A DNA stretch of 33,106 nt from an uncultured bacterium (GTDB lineage Bacteria; Verrucomicrobiota; Kiritimatiellia; RFP12; UBA1067): positions 1 through 33,106 of the forward strand of contig CACXPT010000077.1 in the NCBI GenBank assembly GCA_902769585.1. Reading direction: 5' to 3'. The position numbers and the translations under genes were made by a program. The number at the start of each line of letters is the position of its first letter. The stretch's first letter is position 1. Positions 1-8,508 of this stretch are shown here, in pieces. A model generated the notes under the pieces. The model made no database searches. It had not been told where the DNA came from and saw only the letters and a list, made by a program, of their open reading frames with translations.

Positions 1-1592
1 CCCTTGTCGCCGCCCTTCTTCGGCGCGGGGTTGGTGCGGAACGTGAAGCTCTCGTTGCCGTCGCGCCAGCCCGTCTCGTGGTCGGTCACGAGGACGTGCT
101 TCATCCCGCGGTTCCGCACCTTGCGCCAGTAGGCGGTGTCGTTTGCGCGGTTGTTCGCGCCATGCGCGCGCCACACGACGCTGCCCGTGACGTGCTTCCA
201 CGGCGAGACGTCGTTCGGCACCACGGGCAGGACGTCCGCGAAGCGGCTGCCAAACGAGTAGACGAACCGCTCGAAGCACGGATTGCGCACGCCGTCCGTG
301 CGCGGGATGTAGCGCGTGCCGCCGTTCGCGCCGAGCGCGTCCTCCACGAGGTCGGGGTCGCTGAACGGCATCGAGGCGTTCGACTGCGTCCAGTCCATCG
401 TCGCGGCGTGGAAGATCGGACCCGACGGCGTGTCCGTCACGAGCACGAACGGACGCGCCGCGCCGTAGCCGTTGTAGGTGTAGTACGGCACGCGCACGAG
501 GCGCGGACGCTCCGGCTCCGGCCAGCTGCCGAAGCGGACCTCCGCCACGCGCCCGCCGTCCGCACGAACGTCCGCCACGAGGGACTGTCCCTCCACGTGG
601 AAGCGCACTTCCACGCGGCAGCCCGTCGCCGCGCACGTGCCGCGGCAGGTGACGTCGAGCGGCGCGGCGCGGTTCGTCACGGCCGTGTACGGACACGCCG
701 CACGGAACACCTTGCCCTTCGGGTCGTCGGACGCGAACCAGAGTCCGCCGCCCTTCGCAAACGGCTGCCACGTCTTGCCGCCGTCGCGGCTGAACGCGAG
801 GTCGTCCCAGATGGCGAGGTCGGACGGCAGGCGGAACAGGAACGTCTCGCCGCTCGCCGGCGGCACGACGGTAAGCGCGCGGTTCGGGAACGGCAACGTG
901 CCGGCGCCCGTGTTGATGCCGGCGGGGGCGTCGGGGAACACGCGGTTCGCGCGCTTCGGGCGCGCCTTGAACGAGACGGGCGCAAGCTCCTCCTTGAAGA
1001 CGCAGAAGCTCGTGAAGTCGAGCGACTTGTCCGTGGCGTTCGTGCCGCCCGTCAGGGTGAAACCGGTGAACGTGGCGCCGCGCGCCGCACGGGGAATGAG
1101 GTCGTCCGCGAGTCGCTTCTGCGCGAGCCACCATTCGAGGTGGCTGATGCGCGCCACCTTCACCGAGAACGGCTTGCCATCGGCATCGACGAACTCCGCC
1201 GTGAGCGTGGTTGGCGGAGTGTCTTTCGTCTTGGCGGAGTAGTAGACGTTGTTGCCGTAGATCCAGAGCGACACCGCGTCGAAGGCGCCTTCAACTCTCA
1301 CGGGCTTAGGCGGGAGAATCTTCACGCGCGGCTTCGGACCCGTGCCGCGATAGACAAGCCGCACCACGCCGGGACCGAACATCCGCCGGTCGGTGGCGCT
1401 TTCAAGATGCGCAATGGCGTTCTCGGTCTCCACGCGCCAGCCCGCCGCGTCGGTCATCGGCAGGATCGGCTCGTGGTCGTCGTGCGTGCGGTTCGCCCAC
1501 ACGATCTCGTACGGACGTCCATCCACGTCCGCATCCGCACCGACTGCGATTCCTGCAAGAAGCGCAACCGTTACAATGGCAATGTTTCTCAT
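1..1592 (-). CDS. Secreted protein of unknown function (3' end beyond window)
   Basis: An open frame of 530 codons runs from an ATG at 1592 to the window edge with no stop. The N-terminus (MRNIAIVTVALLAGIAVGADA) is a typical Sec signal peptide, so the product is exported. The ATG overlaps the stop of the upstream transporter gene as ATGA, and a good Shine-Dalgarno (GGAGGA) lies about 7 bases before it, so start and translational coupling are well supported. The rest looks like beta-rich domains (about residues 40-440), followed by a stretch containing VLVTDHETGWRDGNESF near the edge, which may open a catalytic domain. I do not recognise the family. Coupling to a BASS transporter and surrounding secreted hydrolases suggest a role in polymer use, but this is inference. 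Confidence 0.8.
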   Translation of the reverse strand, partial: MRNIAIVTVALLAGIAVGADADVDGRPYEIVWANRTHDDHEPILPMTDAAGWRVETENAIAHLESATDRRMFGPGVVRLVYRGTGPKPRVKILPPKPVRVEGAFDAVSLWIYGNNVYYSAKTKDTPPTTLTAEFVDADGKPFSVKVARISHLEWWLAQKRLADDLIPRAARGATFTGFTLTGGTNATDKSLDFTSFCVFKEELAPVSFKARPKRANRVFPDAPAGINTGAGTLPFPNRALTVVPPASGETFLFRLPSDLAIWDDLAFSRDGGKTWQPFAKGGGLWFASDDPKGKVFRAACPYTAVTNRAAPLDVTCRGTCAATGCRVEVRFHVEGQSLVADVRADGGRVAEVRFGSWPEPERPRLVRVPYYTYNGYGAARPFVLVTDTPSGPIFHAATMDWTQSNASMPFSDPDLVEDALGANGGTRYIPRTDGVRNPCFERFVYSFGSRFADVLPVVPNDVSPWKHVTGSVVWRAHGANNRANDTAYWRKVRNRGMKHVLVTDHETGWRDGNESFTFRTNPAPKKGGDK

Positions 1593-2542
1593 TTGTTAGT
1601 CCTCCGTTGTAGGAAATTGAAGATGCCTGCGAGAAGTGCGCCGGAGATGGAATGCCACACGCAAGACACAGCGGACGCTATCGCCGCCTCGGGCATCGCC
1701 GGAAAATGCTTGCCCGCAAGCACCGTCGCCAGCCCCGCGTTCTGCATCCCCACCTCGATGGAGATGGTGCGCCGTTTCGGGTCGTTGAAGCGTGCAAGCA
1801 CGCCGCTCGCATAGCCAAGGATGTACCCGAGCGTGTTGTGGCAGAAGACGGCCACGAAGGTCATGATGCCAGACTGCGCGAACTTCTGCCCATGCGCCGA
1901 GACCACGCCTCCGACGATGCAGGCGAGTCCCAGCACGGCCACGCCCGGAAGCAGCTTCTTCGCCTCGAGGAAACCGCTCCGCTGCCCGAACACCGCATTT
2001 ACGCCAAAACCTACAGCTACCGGCAGGATCGTCACGAAGAGGATGGAGGTGAACATGCCCACCGCGTCCACGTCCACGCTCTCCCCCGCCAGCCAAAGCA
2101 TCAGAAGCGGCGTCATTACGGGTGCCATTAGCGTCGAGAGCGTGGTCATGCCGACAGAGAACGCCACATCGCCATTGCACAGGAAGCTCATGATGTTGGA
2201 CGACACGCCGCCCGGGCAGCAACCCACCAGGATCAGCCCCACGCCAACAGCCTTCGGCAACCCCATCACGTGCACGAGCACATACGCAATGAGCGGCATG
2301 AGCGTGTACTGCGCAACCGTGCCTATCGCAATGTCCAACGGACGCGAAGCGAGTATCTTGAAGTCCTCCCCGGTAAGCGTAAGTCCCATGGTAAGCATGA
2401 TGAGTCCAAGCAACGACGTCTGCACGTTGCCGCGGACCCATCCGAACGCGGCAGGCATGAAAAACGACACGACAGCCGCCGCCGCCACGACGGCGGGCGT
2501 CCACTTGGACAACCAAGCCGAGAATATTTGCAGGGGTTTCAT
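1589..2542 (-). CDS. BASS-family (bile acid:sodium symporter-like) transporter
   Basis: The 317-residue product is almost wholly hydrophobic, with about 9-10 predicted membrane spans, the size of bacterial ASBT-type transporters. Family hallmarks are visible: CCPGGVSSNIMSFLCNGD in the middle (the Na+-site GG..SN region) and IEVGMQNAGLATVLA near residue 260, matching the conserved E..(G/S).QN of the second crossed helix. It should carry out sodium-coupled uptake of an organic anion at the inner membrane; bile acids are only the founding substrate, and pantoate or other acids are known for relatives. The gene follows the beta-helix gene by 37 bases made entirely of a 7-base tandem repeat, leaving no Shine-Dalgarno, and overlaps the next gene by ATGA. 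Confidence 0.9.
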   Translation of the reverse strand: MKPLQIFSAWLSKWTPAVVAAAAVVSFFMPAAFGWVRGNVQTSLLGLIMLTMGLTLTGEDFKILASRPLDIAIGTVAQYTLMPLIAYVLVHVMGLPKAVGVGLILVGCCPGGVSSNIMSFLCNGDVAFSVGMTTLSTLMAPVMTPLLMLWLAGESVDVDAVGMFTSILFVTILPVAVGFGVNAVFGQRSGFLEAKKLLPGVAVLGLACIVGGVVSAHGQKFAQSGIMTFVAVFCHNTLGYILGYASGVLARFNDPKRRTISIEVGMQNAGLATVLAGKHFPAMPEAAIASAVSCVWHSISGALLAGIFNFLQRRTNK

Positions 2543-2543
2543 A

Positions 2544-2582
2544 GTTAGTGGTTAGTGGTTAGTAGTTAGTGGTTAGTAGTTA
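2544..2582. repeat. 7-base tandem repeat (GTTAGTG/A) filling an operon spacer
   Basis: Five full units of GTTAGT(G/A) plus a partial one fill the gap between the stop of the beta-helix gene (TAA at 2580-2582, itself part of the array) and the ATG of the BASS transporter at 2542. On the transcribed strand it reads as repeated ACTAACC/ACTAACT. No ribosome binding site is left in the gap. Confidence 0.9.
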
Positions 2583-4895
2583 TTTGAGAACAAGTGAAGG
2601 TTCGGGCGGGGACTTGCCGTCAGGGAGCGGGCAAGGCGGATCCCACCAGCGATCCTCGCCGAACTCGCCGTTGTGGACGTGGGCGTTGAAAGGTATCTTG
2701 ACGCCAGGCGCGGGCTTCACGCCCAGCGCGGCGAACGGAATCGCCACCTCATAGATGAGCTGCTTGCTCCAGTCCCACGGCTTCCACCCCTTCCGCCGTC
2801 CAGCGTATGCCGATACTCCGCCGCCAGGGAAGGCCGACGCGTCAAACGCGCCACAGGCGTATGCGCGGAACGTCTTGCCGGCAACAACGAGCTCCACCCC
2901 GTCGTCGACGCCCCACTTCGTCCCCTCCGTGAACTGGGCCGAACGGAAGTTGGTAACCAGCACGCCGACATAGAGGTTCGTGCTGTCCCACGCGGCACGC
3001 ACGAACGATGTCGGCCCGCCGATCATCCGCCGCTGTCCGTCGCGGTTGAGTGCGATCCACTTGCCAGGCCATTCGCCGCCCGCAAACTCGCCGTCGCAGG
3101 CCGGCGCCGCATCCGCGCGCGTCGCGGCAAGGGGGCCCTGCGGGCGCTGCTGCCGCAGCTCCGGCGCAGCGTTACCGATCTCGGTCCGTTCGCCGCCGGG
3201 CAGCGTGCGATAGACGCGGTTCCCCGTCCAGGACCGCACCGCCTCCGGGAATCCGACGTTGAACTTGCCGTTCAGCACGCACGTGTTGCGCTCGAACGTG
3301 GCGCCAATCGAGTTCTGGAACGATATGGACATGTCGCCGTCGGAGACGAACACGTTGTCGCGCACTTGCGTGTTGCGCGTCATGTGGTGGTGCACTGGCC
3401 GCGCCACGCCGATGGCGACGTTGCGCTCCACTATGCAGTCGGTCGCCCCCTCGTCGTAGTAGTACGCCGACGCGCCGAACCCCTTCCCGTTCGGGGTGAT
3501 GTCGCGCGCCACGTTGCCGCGCATCACGCCGCGCGTCATGTTGCCGTAGATGGCCGCGCCGTCGTGCAGCACGCGCATCACGTAGTGGATGAGGTTGTTC
3601 TCGAAGAGCAGGTCCGTGCCGCCGCCGATGATGCCGCTGTAGGGTCCGTCGAACAACTCGCAGCCGCGCACCGTCGTCCTGTTCCCGCTCACGCCCGCCA
3701 CGGACGCCGCCGGGAACATCAGTCCAACGTGGCAGATGCGCGTGCGCTCCATGAGGTTGTCATCGCCGCCAAGGCCAACGCCGCGCGCGCCGACGTGATG
3801 CACGTCGCAGCACAGGATCCTAGAGGCCTGCGCGTTCTGCATCACGATGCCGGACCCGCCGACGAGCCTCACTTCGACGCGGTCGAGGAGCGCGTTCGTG
3901 ACCCAGGCGAGCTGCACCGCCGCAGACATGTCGCCGCCGCCAAACCCGGCCCGCATGATCGGCGGAGTGGTGGATTCCACCACCAGCCCCGCGAGCGTCA
4001 CGTTCCGCACGCGTTTCTTGCTCGTGCCCTTGACCGTCACCACCTGCTCCACGCGCGGCGCCACTATCTCCGCCTTAGCCATGTCCTCGCCCGCCTTCGG
4101 CCAGTACACGACGCGTCCGCGCGTCCGGTCAAGGTACCATTGCCCCGGCTCCTTCATCCCCTCGCGCACGTTGAACACCTCGTACTTGCGTCGGCCGCAC
4201 GCGCCCATCGGCCACGCCGCCGGCGTGGCAAGATAGATGACGTGCCGCTTAAGGTCGTTGCTCGCGATCGTCGAAAGGGTTTCGTTCCACATGTGGTACA
4301 GACGCACCTCGGCGCTCTTGAAGTCGAGCGTGTCTGGCAGGTCCTCCGCCTTGTACGGCATCGTCGTCAGCTCGGCGACCGTTGGCTTGCGCTCCCAGTG
4401 GCCGGCAAGCGCAGGCAGGAGCGGCAGGTTCCAGTCGCCAAGGTTGTCGAAGCGGTTCGTGCCGCCGGGGAAGCAGGCGCGCTGCGCGAACGAACCGTTC
4501 ACGACGAGAGTGCGGAAGTTCCAGCCGTCCTTCGCCTCTGGCAGGTCAACGTACCAGAACGGCCCCTCGGCCTCTCGCTTCCATCCCTCGAGCTTCACGC
4601 CGCCAGATAGAATTGCGGCGCCTTCCTTCTCGGCGCAGATCGTAAGCCCAGAGTCACCGGCGTCGAGCGCGAGCGTCTTCTCCAGGCGGTAGGTGCCGGG
4701 GCGGAGCGTGACCTTGTTCGCGTCTCCGCCCGCCTTCCGCGCGGCCTCCACCGCGCGTGCCACCGTGGCGAACGGCGCTGCCGCCGTCCCTGCCGCCGCG
4801 TCGCTTCCTCCCGGCGCGACAAAAAACTCGGCCCCAGTCAGCGTAGCTACTCCGCAGGCCACAAGGGCAACCGTCAACAACCTAGACTTTTTCAT
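2580..4895 (-). CDS. Secreted right-handed beta-helix protein with C-terminal CBM9-like domain
   Basis: The start is placed at ATG 4895 (MKKSRLLTVALVACGVATLTGAE, a signal peptide); the frame stays open for 89 more codons upstream, but that part lies inside the preceding gene. The 771-residue product begins EFFVAPGGSDAAAGT...PFATVARAVEAA, the usual opening of pectate-lyase-like beta-helix proteins. Repeated coil motifs such as MERTRICHVG, VRGCELFDG, FENNLIHYV, VERNVAIGV and FERNTCVLNG span about residues 300-560. The last 180 residues (CDGEFAGGEWPGKWIAL..., AAWDSTNLYVGVLV, IYEVAIPFAALG) resemble the CBM9-like domain of secreted glycan enzymes. A polysaccharide lyase or hydrolase role is likely; the substrate is unknown. 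It overlaps the upstream EEP gene by ATGA, and a TATAAT lies 6 bases before its start. Confidence 0.88.
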   Translation of the reverse strand: MKKSRLLTVALVACGVATLTGAEFFVAPGGSDAAAGTAAAPFATVARAVEAARKAGGDANKVTLRPGTYRLEKTLALDAGDSGLTICAEKEGAAILSGGVKLEGWKREAEGPFWYVDLPEAKDGWNFRTLVVNGSFAQRACFPGGTNRFDNLGDWNLPLLPALAGHWERKPTVAELTTMPYKAEDLPDTLDFKSAEVRLYHMWNETLSTIASNDLKRHVIYLATPAAWPMGACGRRKYEVFNVREGMKEPGQWYLDRTRGRVVYWPKAGEDMAKAEIVAPRVEQVVTVKGTSKKRVRNVTLAGLVVESTTPPIMRAGFGGGDMSAAVQLAWVTNALLDRVEVRLVGGSGIVMQNAQASRILCCDVHHVGARGVGLGGDDNLMERTRICHVGLMFPAASVAGVSGNRTTVRGCELFDGPYSGIIGGGTDLLFENNLIHYVMRVLHDGAAIYGNMTRGVMRGNVARDITPNGKGFGASAYYYDEGATDCIVERNVAIGVARPVHHHMTRNTQVRDNVFVSDGDMSISFQNSIGATFERNTCVLNGKFNVGFPEAVRSWTGNRVYRTLPGGERTEIGNAAPELRQQRPQGPLAATRADAAPACDGEFAGGEWPGKWIALNRDGQRRMIGGPTSFVRAAWDSTNLYVGVLVTNFRSAQFTEGTKWGVDDGVELVVAGKTFRAYACGAFDASAFPGGGVSAYAGRRKGWKPWDWSKQLIYEVAIPFAALGVKPAPGVKIPFNAHVHNGEFGEDRWWDPPCPLPDGKSPPEPSLVLK

Positions 4896-5677
4896 GGAGC
4901 AATTATACCTTTTTTGAGGCGGACGAAGATCGGCTTGTGGTCGGAAGAGACGGTGTCCGGCACCACAGCCGCCTCCAACACGCGGAACGATTCCGCGTGA
5001 ACCTTGTCGACCGCGATATAGTCGATGCATATCTTCGGATCTGTCAGAAGCCTTGGCGCCGTGCCGTGGAACGTGTTCTGGTCGGTGGGCGAAAGCACGG
5101 CAAGGAACTTGCCCAGCTCCTTCAGGACGGGCGAGTCCGGCCGCGCGTTCCAGTCGCCGCATACGAACACCGGCTTGCCGAACCGCGCGACCGCATCGCG
5201 GATGAGGCCCACGGAGTCCATGCGCTCCTTCTCGTTCGCCACGGAGAGGTGAGTGCTGCCGACCACGCAGTCATCGAACTCCGCAAGCAGCAGCAGTCGA
5301 GGCTCCTTGCCGGGCAGCGGTACCTTCGTCACCGAGATCGGATCGTCCTTCGAGAGCAGCATCACGCCGTATGCGCCGCCCTGGAAGTCGATCGTCTTGC
5401 CGAAGGTCGCCTTCATCCCGGTGAGGCGGGCCAGCTCGGCCGGCTCGTCGATGCGGTCCGAACGCCTAGCCTTGACGTCCAGCTCCTGGAGCGCGGCGAA
5501 GCGCGGGCGCACGGAAGCGATTGCGGCCGCCACGCGCGGCACGTCGAGCTTCATGTCCGAGCCGGCGCAGTGCCGCACGTTGAAGCTCATCACCGTCATC
5601 TCGTTGGTGCGCGTCGCCGCGCATCCTACAACCATCATTCCGCAGGCGATAATCGTCAACAAGGCTTTATGATGCAT
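4892..5677 (-). CDS. Lipoprotein endonuclease/exonuclease/phosphatase (EEP) family hydrolase
   Basis: 261 residues from ATG 5677. A hydrophobic leader with lipobox (MMVVGC) predicts a lipoprotein. EEP-superfamily motifs follow in order: VMSFNVRHC, ALQELD (metal-binding Glu), GSTHLS, VCGDWNARPDSP, CIDYIAVD and SSDHKPI (catalytic Asp-His). The fold covers Mg2+-dependent nucleases, sphingomyelinases and phosphodiesterases; a secreted phosphodiesterase is plausible, but the substrate cannot be told. The frame extends 15 codons upstream to a spurious ATG whose peptide (TTKYTKHTKG) is a translated repeat; the real start is set by AAAGGA six bases upstream, supplied by that repeat. The 3' end encodes ...KKGIIAP and overlaps the next gene by ATGA. 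Confidence 0.9.
   Translation of the reverse strand: MHHKALLTIIACGMMVVGCAATRTNEMTVMSFNVRHCAGSDMKLDVPRVAAAIASVRPRFAALQELDVKARRSDRIDEPAELARLTGMKATFGKTIDFQGGAYGVMLLSKDDPISVTKVPLPGKEPRLLLLAEFDDCVVGSTHLSVANEKERMDSVGLIRDAVARFGKPVFVCGDWNARPDSPVLKELGKFLAVLSPTDQNTFHGTAPRLLTDPKICIDYIAVDKVHAESFRVLEAAVVPDTVSSDHKPIFVRLKKGIIAP
4896..4907 (-). promoter_or_regulatory. TATAAT box 6 bases before the beta-helix gene ATG
   Basis: A perfect TATAAT (4907-4902) is followed by TGCTCC and then the ATG at 4895. No Shine-Dalgarno lies at a usable distance. If it is a -10 box, transcription would begin at or next to the start codon. It lies inside the last codons of the EEP gene; no good -35 is seen. Confidence 0.5.
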
Positions 5678-5683
5678 CTTGCA

Positions 5684-5714
5684 TCCTTTCGTGTGTTTCG
5701 TGTATTTCGTGGTT
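5684..5714 (-). repeat. 31-base leader repeat carrying a Shine-Dalgarno (copy 1)
   Basis: The 31 bases are identical to 22974-23004. On the minus strand the element reads as an A/C-rich series (ACGAAATACACGAAACACAC) and ends in GAAAGGA. That AAAGGA sits six bases before the ATG of the EEP gene at 5677 and is its ribosome binding site. It lies in the spacer after the pseudouridine synthase gene. Confidence 0.9.
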
Positions 5715-5726
5715 AACATCAAAAAG

Positions 5727-6416
5727 CTAATGCGCGTAGATTATGTCTGGCGGCGGCTTGACCATGAACTCCATCGGCTCGCCCGTAACAGGATGCGGGA
5801 ACGCCAGCCCCAGCGCGTGCAGCAGCTGGCGGCGCGGCGGCACAGCGAGGCGACGGTCCGCCGCCGCGTTGCCGTAGAGGGAATCACCTACCACGGGATG
5901 CCCGATGTGCGCAGCATGTACGCGGATCTGGTGCGTTCGCCCGGTCTCTATCGTGAACTCCACCAGGGATAGCGAGCCGTGCCGCTGAAGGACGTTCCAG
6001 TGCGTCACCGCGCGCTTGCCGTCCTCCTCCACCACAGCCATGCGGTGCGGATCCCAAGGCTTGCGCCCGATCAGCGTCTCGACGGTCCCCGTCCTGGTCT
6101 TGAGCGCACCGTGCACGACGGCCAGGTACGTCTTGCGCACGGCCTCGTGGCTCTCAAACGCGGCGCGCAGAGCATGGTAGGCGCGCGTCGTCTTGGCCAC
6201 CACCATCACTCCGCTCGTCTCGATGTCCAGCCGATGGACTATCCCCGGACGTGTCTCGCTCCCCACGCCAGCCATCTTCGGCGCATGCTCCAGCAGGATG
6301 TCGAGAAGCGACCCCGACGTATGGCCGGGCGCGGGATGGACGATCATCCCCGCCGGCTTGTCCACGACGATGATGTCCGTGTCCTCGAAGACGATCTCGA
6401 CGGATTGCCGCCTCAT
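5727..6416 (-). CDS. RluA-family 23S rRNA pseudouridine synthase
   Basis: 229 residues with the RluA-family core: DIIVVDKPAGMIVHP (motif I), HRLDIETSGVMVVAKT (motif II with the catalytic Asp of HRLD), GRTHQIRVHAAHIGHPVVGD (motif III) and a C-terminal LHALGLAFPHPVTGEPMEF. It isomerises specific uridines in 23S rRNA or tRNA in the cytoplasm. The N-terminal S4 domain of RluC/RluD is absent, so it is closer in build to RluA and short YlyB/RluD-like proteins; the target base cannot be assigned. The ATG overlaps the stop of the HEAT/FG-GAP gene by ATGA, an odd coupling of an rRNA modifier to a secreted repeat protein. Confidence 0.93.
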   Translation of the reverse strand: MRRQSVEIVFEDTDIIVVDKPAGMIVHPAPGHTSGSLLDILLEHAPKMAGVGSETRPGIVHRLDIETSGVMVVAKTTRAYHALRAAFESHEAVRKTYLAVVHGALKTRTGTVETLIGRKPWDPHRMAVVEEDGKRAVTHWNVLQRHGSLSLVEFTIETGRTHQIRVHAAHIGHPVVGDSLYGNAAADRRLAVPPRRQLLHALGLAFPHPVTGEPMEFMVKPPPDIIYAH

Positions 6417-8413
6417 TTAGCCTCTTTGGTCTTGTTCTCCAGGATCACCGGCCCGCCCCACTTGCCCGTAGTGACGAGGTCGAGGTCGCCGTCGCCGTCG
6501 AGGTCCACGGCCTCAACGTTCAGGCCCACGCTGATGTCGGCGTCGTAGGAGATCACGTACTTCTTGAACACTGGGTTCGGACCTGGCGTGAAGTCGTAGT
6601 AGTAGATGCCGAGGTGCCCGTACTCGTCCGGATCGCCTCCGTTGTGCGCCATGAAGCGCTTGCCGGTGATCAGCTCCGGCACGCCGTCGCCGTCGATGTC
6701 GCCCCAGCCGAGGTAGTGCGCCTGCGTCCAGGTGTCGTCGATGACGTGCTTCCTGAACTGGATCTCGCCGGCGGAGTTCCGCTCCTTGAGCTGCTCCCAC
6801 CAGAAGATACCGTACTTGTGGGCGGAGCTGACGAGGATGTCCGCGAGGCCGTCCTTGTTGACGTCGAAGACGATGAGGTTGGACGCGTGGCCGAGCGCGC
6901 GGCCTCCGTCGGAGAAGCCGATATCGTACAGATGCTTCTTCCAGGATCCGTCGGGAAGCTTATCGTACCACGCGACGGGCGTGAGGACGTCGTTGCGGCC
7001 GTCGCCGTTCACGTCGCCGCACCCGCGGCCCATCTCGCAGTGGTCGTTGGAGACCGAATCGCGCGCGAACGGCGCGGGGCCGCCCTTCCCAAGCTGGTAG
7101 AGGCAGGTGATCTGCGTGTCGGGCAGGAAGTCGGTCGCCTTGCCGTCGCCGTCAAGGTCCACGAGGATGCCCGTCTCGATGTTGCCGGTCTGTTCGATGA
7201 GGTGCTGCGTCCAGATGTTCGTCGACGGCAACAGATTCTCGATCCACCACGTCTCCTTGCTGAACCAGTTGCCCGAAACGACGTCTGGACGGCCGTTCCC
7301 GTTCACGTCGAGCGGCAGGTTCATGAAGTCGTGCGCGTACCCCTTCCCGTCTTCCTTGACGTCGCTCTTGACCTCGCGCACCTTGACGGGCCGGAATTCG
7401 GGGGCGCGGTAGAGGTACGGACCTGCGATGATGTCGAGCTTGCCGTCGCCGTCGAAGTCGGCCACGCCGCACGCCTCGGTGCGCGCGTTGCCGATGCGCC
7501 GCGCCTTGAACTGCACGCCGCCCGCGCGACGGGCGATGCGCACCACGGCACGACGCGCCTCCTTGCGCTCGGCTCCGTCCTTCGCCTTTGCCGCCGCCGC
7601 AAGCACGGCAGCCTGCTGTGCGTGCAGGCCCTGCTGCCCTATTGCCTTGAACGCCTGCGTGCGCACGGTCGCGTCTGCGTGCGAGAGGAAAGGCACGAGC
7701 GCGTCCGCGAACCCGAGCGCGTTGCGGACCGCGAGGACGTCGAGCAGCTTCGCGAGGGTCGGCGCGTCGCCGGAGAACGCAGGGAGCTTGGCGACGATGG
7801 CCGCGTCCGCCCTCACGTCGTCGATGGAGATGAGCCCGCGCCGCGCTGCCGCGGAGATGTCTGCGTCGCCGCTCTGAATCCACGTCACGAGCATATCCAC
7901 GTCCGCCGCCGTGCCGCTGCGCCCGAGGCCCTCGAGCGCCATGAGTCGCAGCGCCGGACTCTGCGACTTCGCGAGCGCGTCCGCCACAAGGTCCTTCACT
8001 ACGGGCGCCTTGACGTGGATGACGGCCTGCAGCAGCGCGAGCTGAGCCCGCTCGGGAAGCGACTTGAGCCAGAAGGCGCGCAGCGCGGCAAGGCGTTCCG
8101 GCGGCAGCAGCGCGATCGACTGGGCCACGGTTCCGCGCCAAGTGTCGTCCTTGGCGGAAAGGCCGTCCCTGCACAGCTTCTCGAACCGTGCGCCGTCCGT
8201 GCGCAGAAGCCCGCAGAACGCCGCCAGGCGCTGGTGCTGCGGCAGGGAGGCCACCGAGTGCACGCGTCCGTACGCGAGCGCGGCCTCGCTACCCTTCCCG
8301 GACCGCTCCAAGGACTGCGCCTCGCGAAGCGTGTTGTCGGCGATTTGCCCCGTCATCTCGGCTCCGATGACGGGAAGGATGGCAATGCAGGCCAGGAAGG
8401 TTAAAGTTTTCAT
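6413..8413 (-). CDS. Secreted HEAT-repeat and FG-GAP/VCBS repeat protein
   Basis: 666 residues starting with a signal peptide (MKTLTFLACIAILPVIGAE). Residues of about 30-320 are alpha-helical HEAT-like repeats (for example ALRLMALEGLGRSGTAADVDMLV). From about 330 to the end, five or six FG-GAP/VCBS-type calcium loops follow: VADFDGDGKLDIIAGP, DVNGNGRPDVVSG, VDLDGDGKATDF, GDVNGDGRNDVLTP, DVNKDGLADILVSS, GDIDGDGVPELITG and VDLDGDGDLDLVTTG. These build an integrin-like beta-propeller that binds Ca2+. Such proteins are common in the PVC group and probably bind glycans or proteins outside the cytoplasm; no catalytic motif is seen. A TATAAT lies 6 bases before the ATG. Confidence 0.9.
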   Translation of the reverse strand: MKTLTFLACIAILPVIGAEMTGQIADNTLREAQSLERSGKGSEAALAYGRVHSVASLPQHQRLAAFCGLLRTDGARFEKLCRDGLSAKDDTWRGTVAQSIALLPPERLAALRAFWLKSLPERAQLALLQAVIHVKAPVVKDLVADALAKSQSPALRLMALEGLGRSGTAADVDMLVTWIQSGDADISAAARRGLISIDDVRADAAIVAKLPAFSGDAPTLAKLLDVLAVRNALGFADALVPFLSHADATVRTQAFKAIGQQGLHAQQAAVLAAAAKAKDGAERKEARRAVVRIARRAGGVQFKARRIGNARTEACGVADFDGDGKLDIIAGPYLYRAPEFRPVKVREVKSDVKEDGKGYAHDFMNLPLDVNGNGRPDVVSGNWFSKETWWIENLLPSTNIWTQHLIEQTGNIETGILVDLDGDGKATDFLPDTQITCLYQLGKGGPAPFARDSVSNDHCEMGRGCGDVNGDGRNDVLTPVAWYDKLPDGSWKKHLYDIGFSDGGRALGHASNLIVFDVNKDGLADILVSSAHKYGIFWWEQLKERNSAGEIQFRKHVIDDTWTQAHYLGWGDIDGDGVPELITGKRFMAHNGGDPDEYGHLGIYYYDFTPGPNPVFKKYVISYDADISVGLNVEAVDLDGDGDLDLVTTGKWGGPVILENKTKEAK

Positions 8414-8425
8414 GGCGCAATTATA
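8414..8425 (-). promoter_or_regulatory. Extended -10 (TGGTATAAT) 6 bases before the FG-GAP gene ATG
   Basis: The minus strand reads TTTGGTATAAT, then TGCGCC, then ATG at 8413. It has the TGN extension of an extended -10 promoter and no Shine-Dalgarno, so a leaderless transcript is predicted. Confidence 0.6.
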
Positions 8426-8450
8426 CCAAATTTATGCGACCGGCGGGGTA

Positions 8451-8479
8451 TTGCCAGAACGGAAGCGGAATGTTATCCT
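8451..8479 (+). promoter_or_regulatory. Sigma70-type promoter of the plus-strand EEP gene
   Basis: TTGCCA at 8451-8456, a 17-base spacer and TATCCT at 8474-8479 (preceded by TGT) match the housekeeping consensus well. About 29 bases separate it from the ATG at 8509, leaving room for AAAGGA six bases before that ATG. It is divergent from the FG-GAP promoter. Confidence 0.6.
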
Positions 8480-8508
8480 ATTCCCAAAGCCAAAACAAAG
8501 GACATGCC

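Noticed and set aside
78..1814. Long plus-strand open frame (578 codons) opposite the secreted gene and transporter
   Set aside because: Arg/His/Val-rich product with no motif, signal or ribosome binding site; typical antisense shadow of GC-rich genes. The same holds for long antisense frames such as 2673-4610 and 6614-8404.
4896..5162. 89-codon extension of the beta-helix protein
   Set aside because: It lies in another frame of the EEP gene; the signal peptide starts at ATG 4895.
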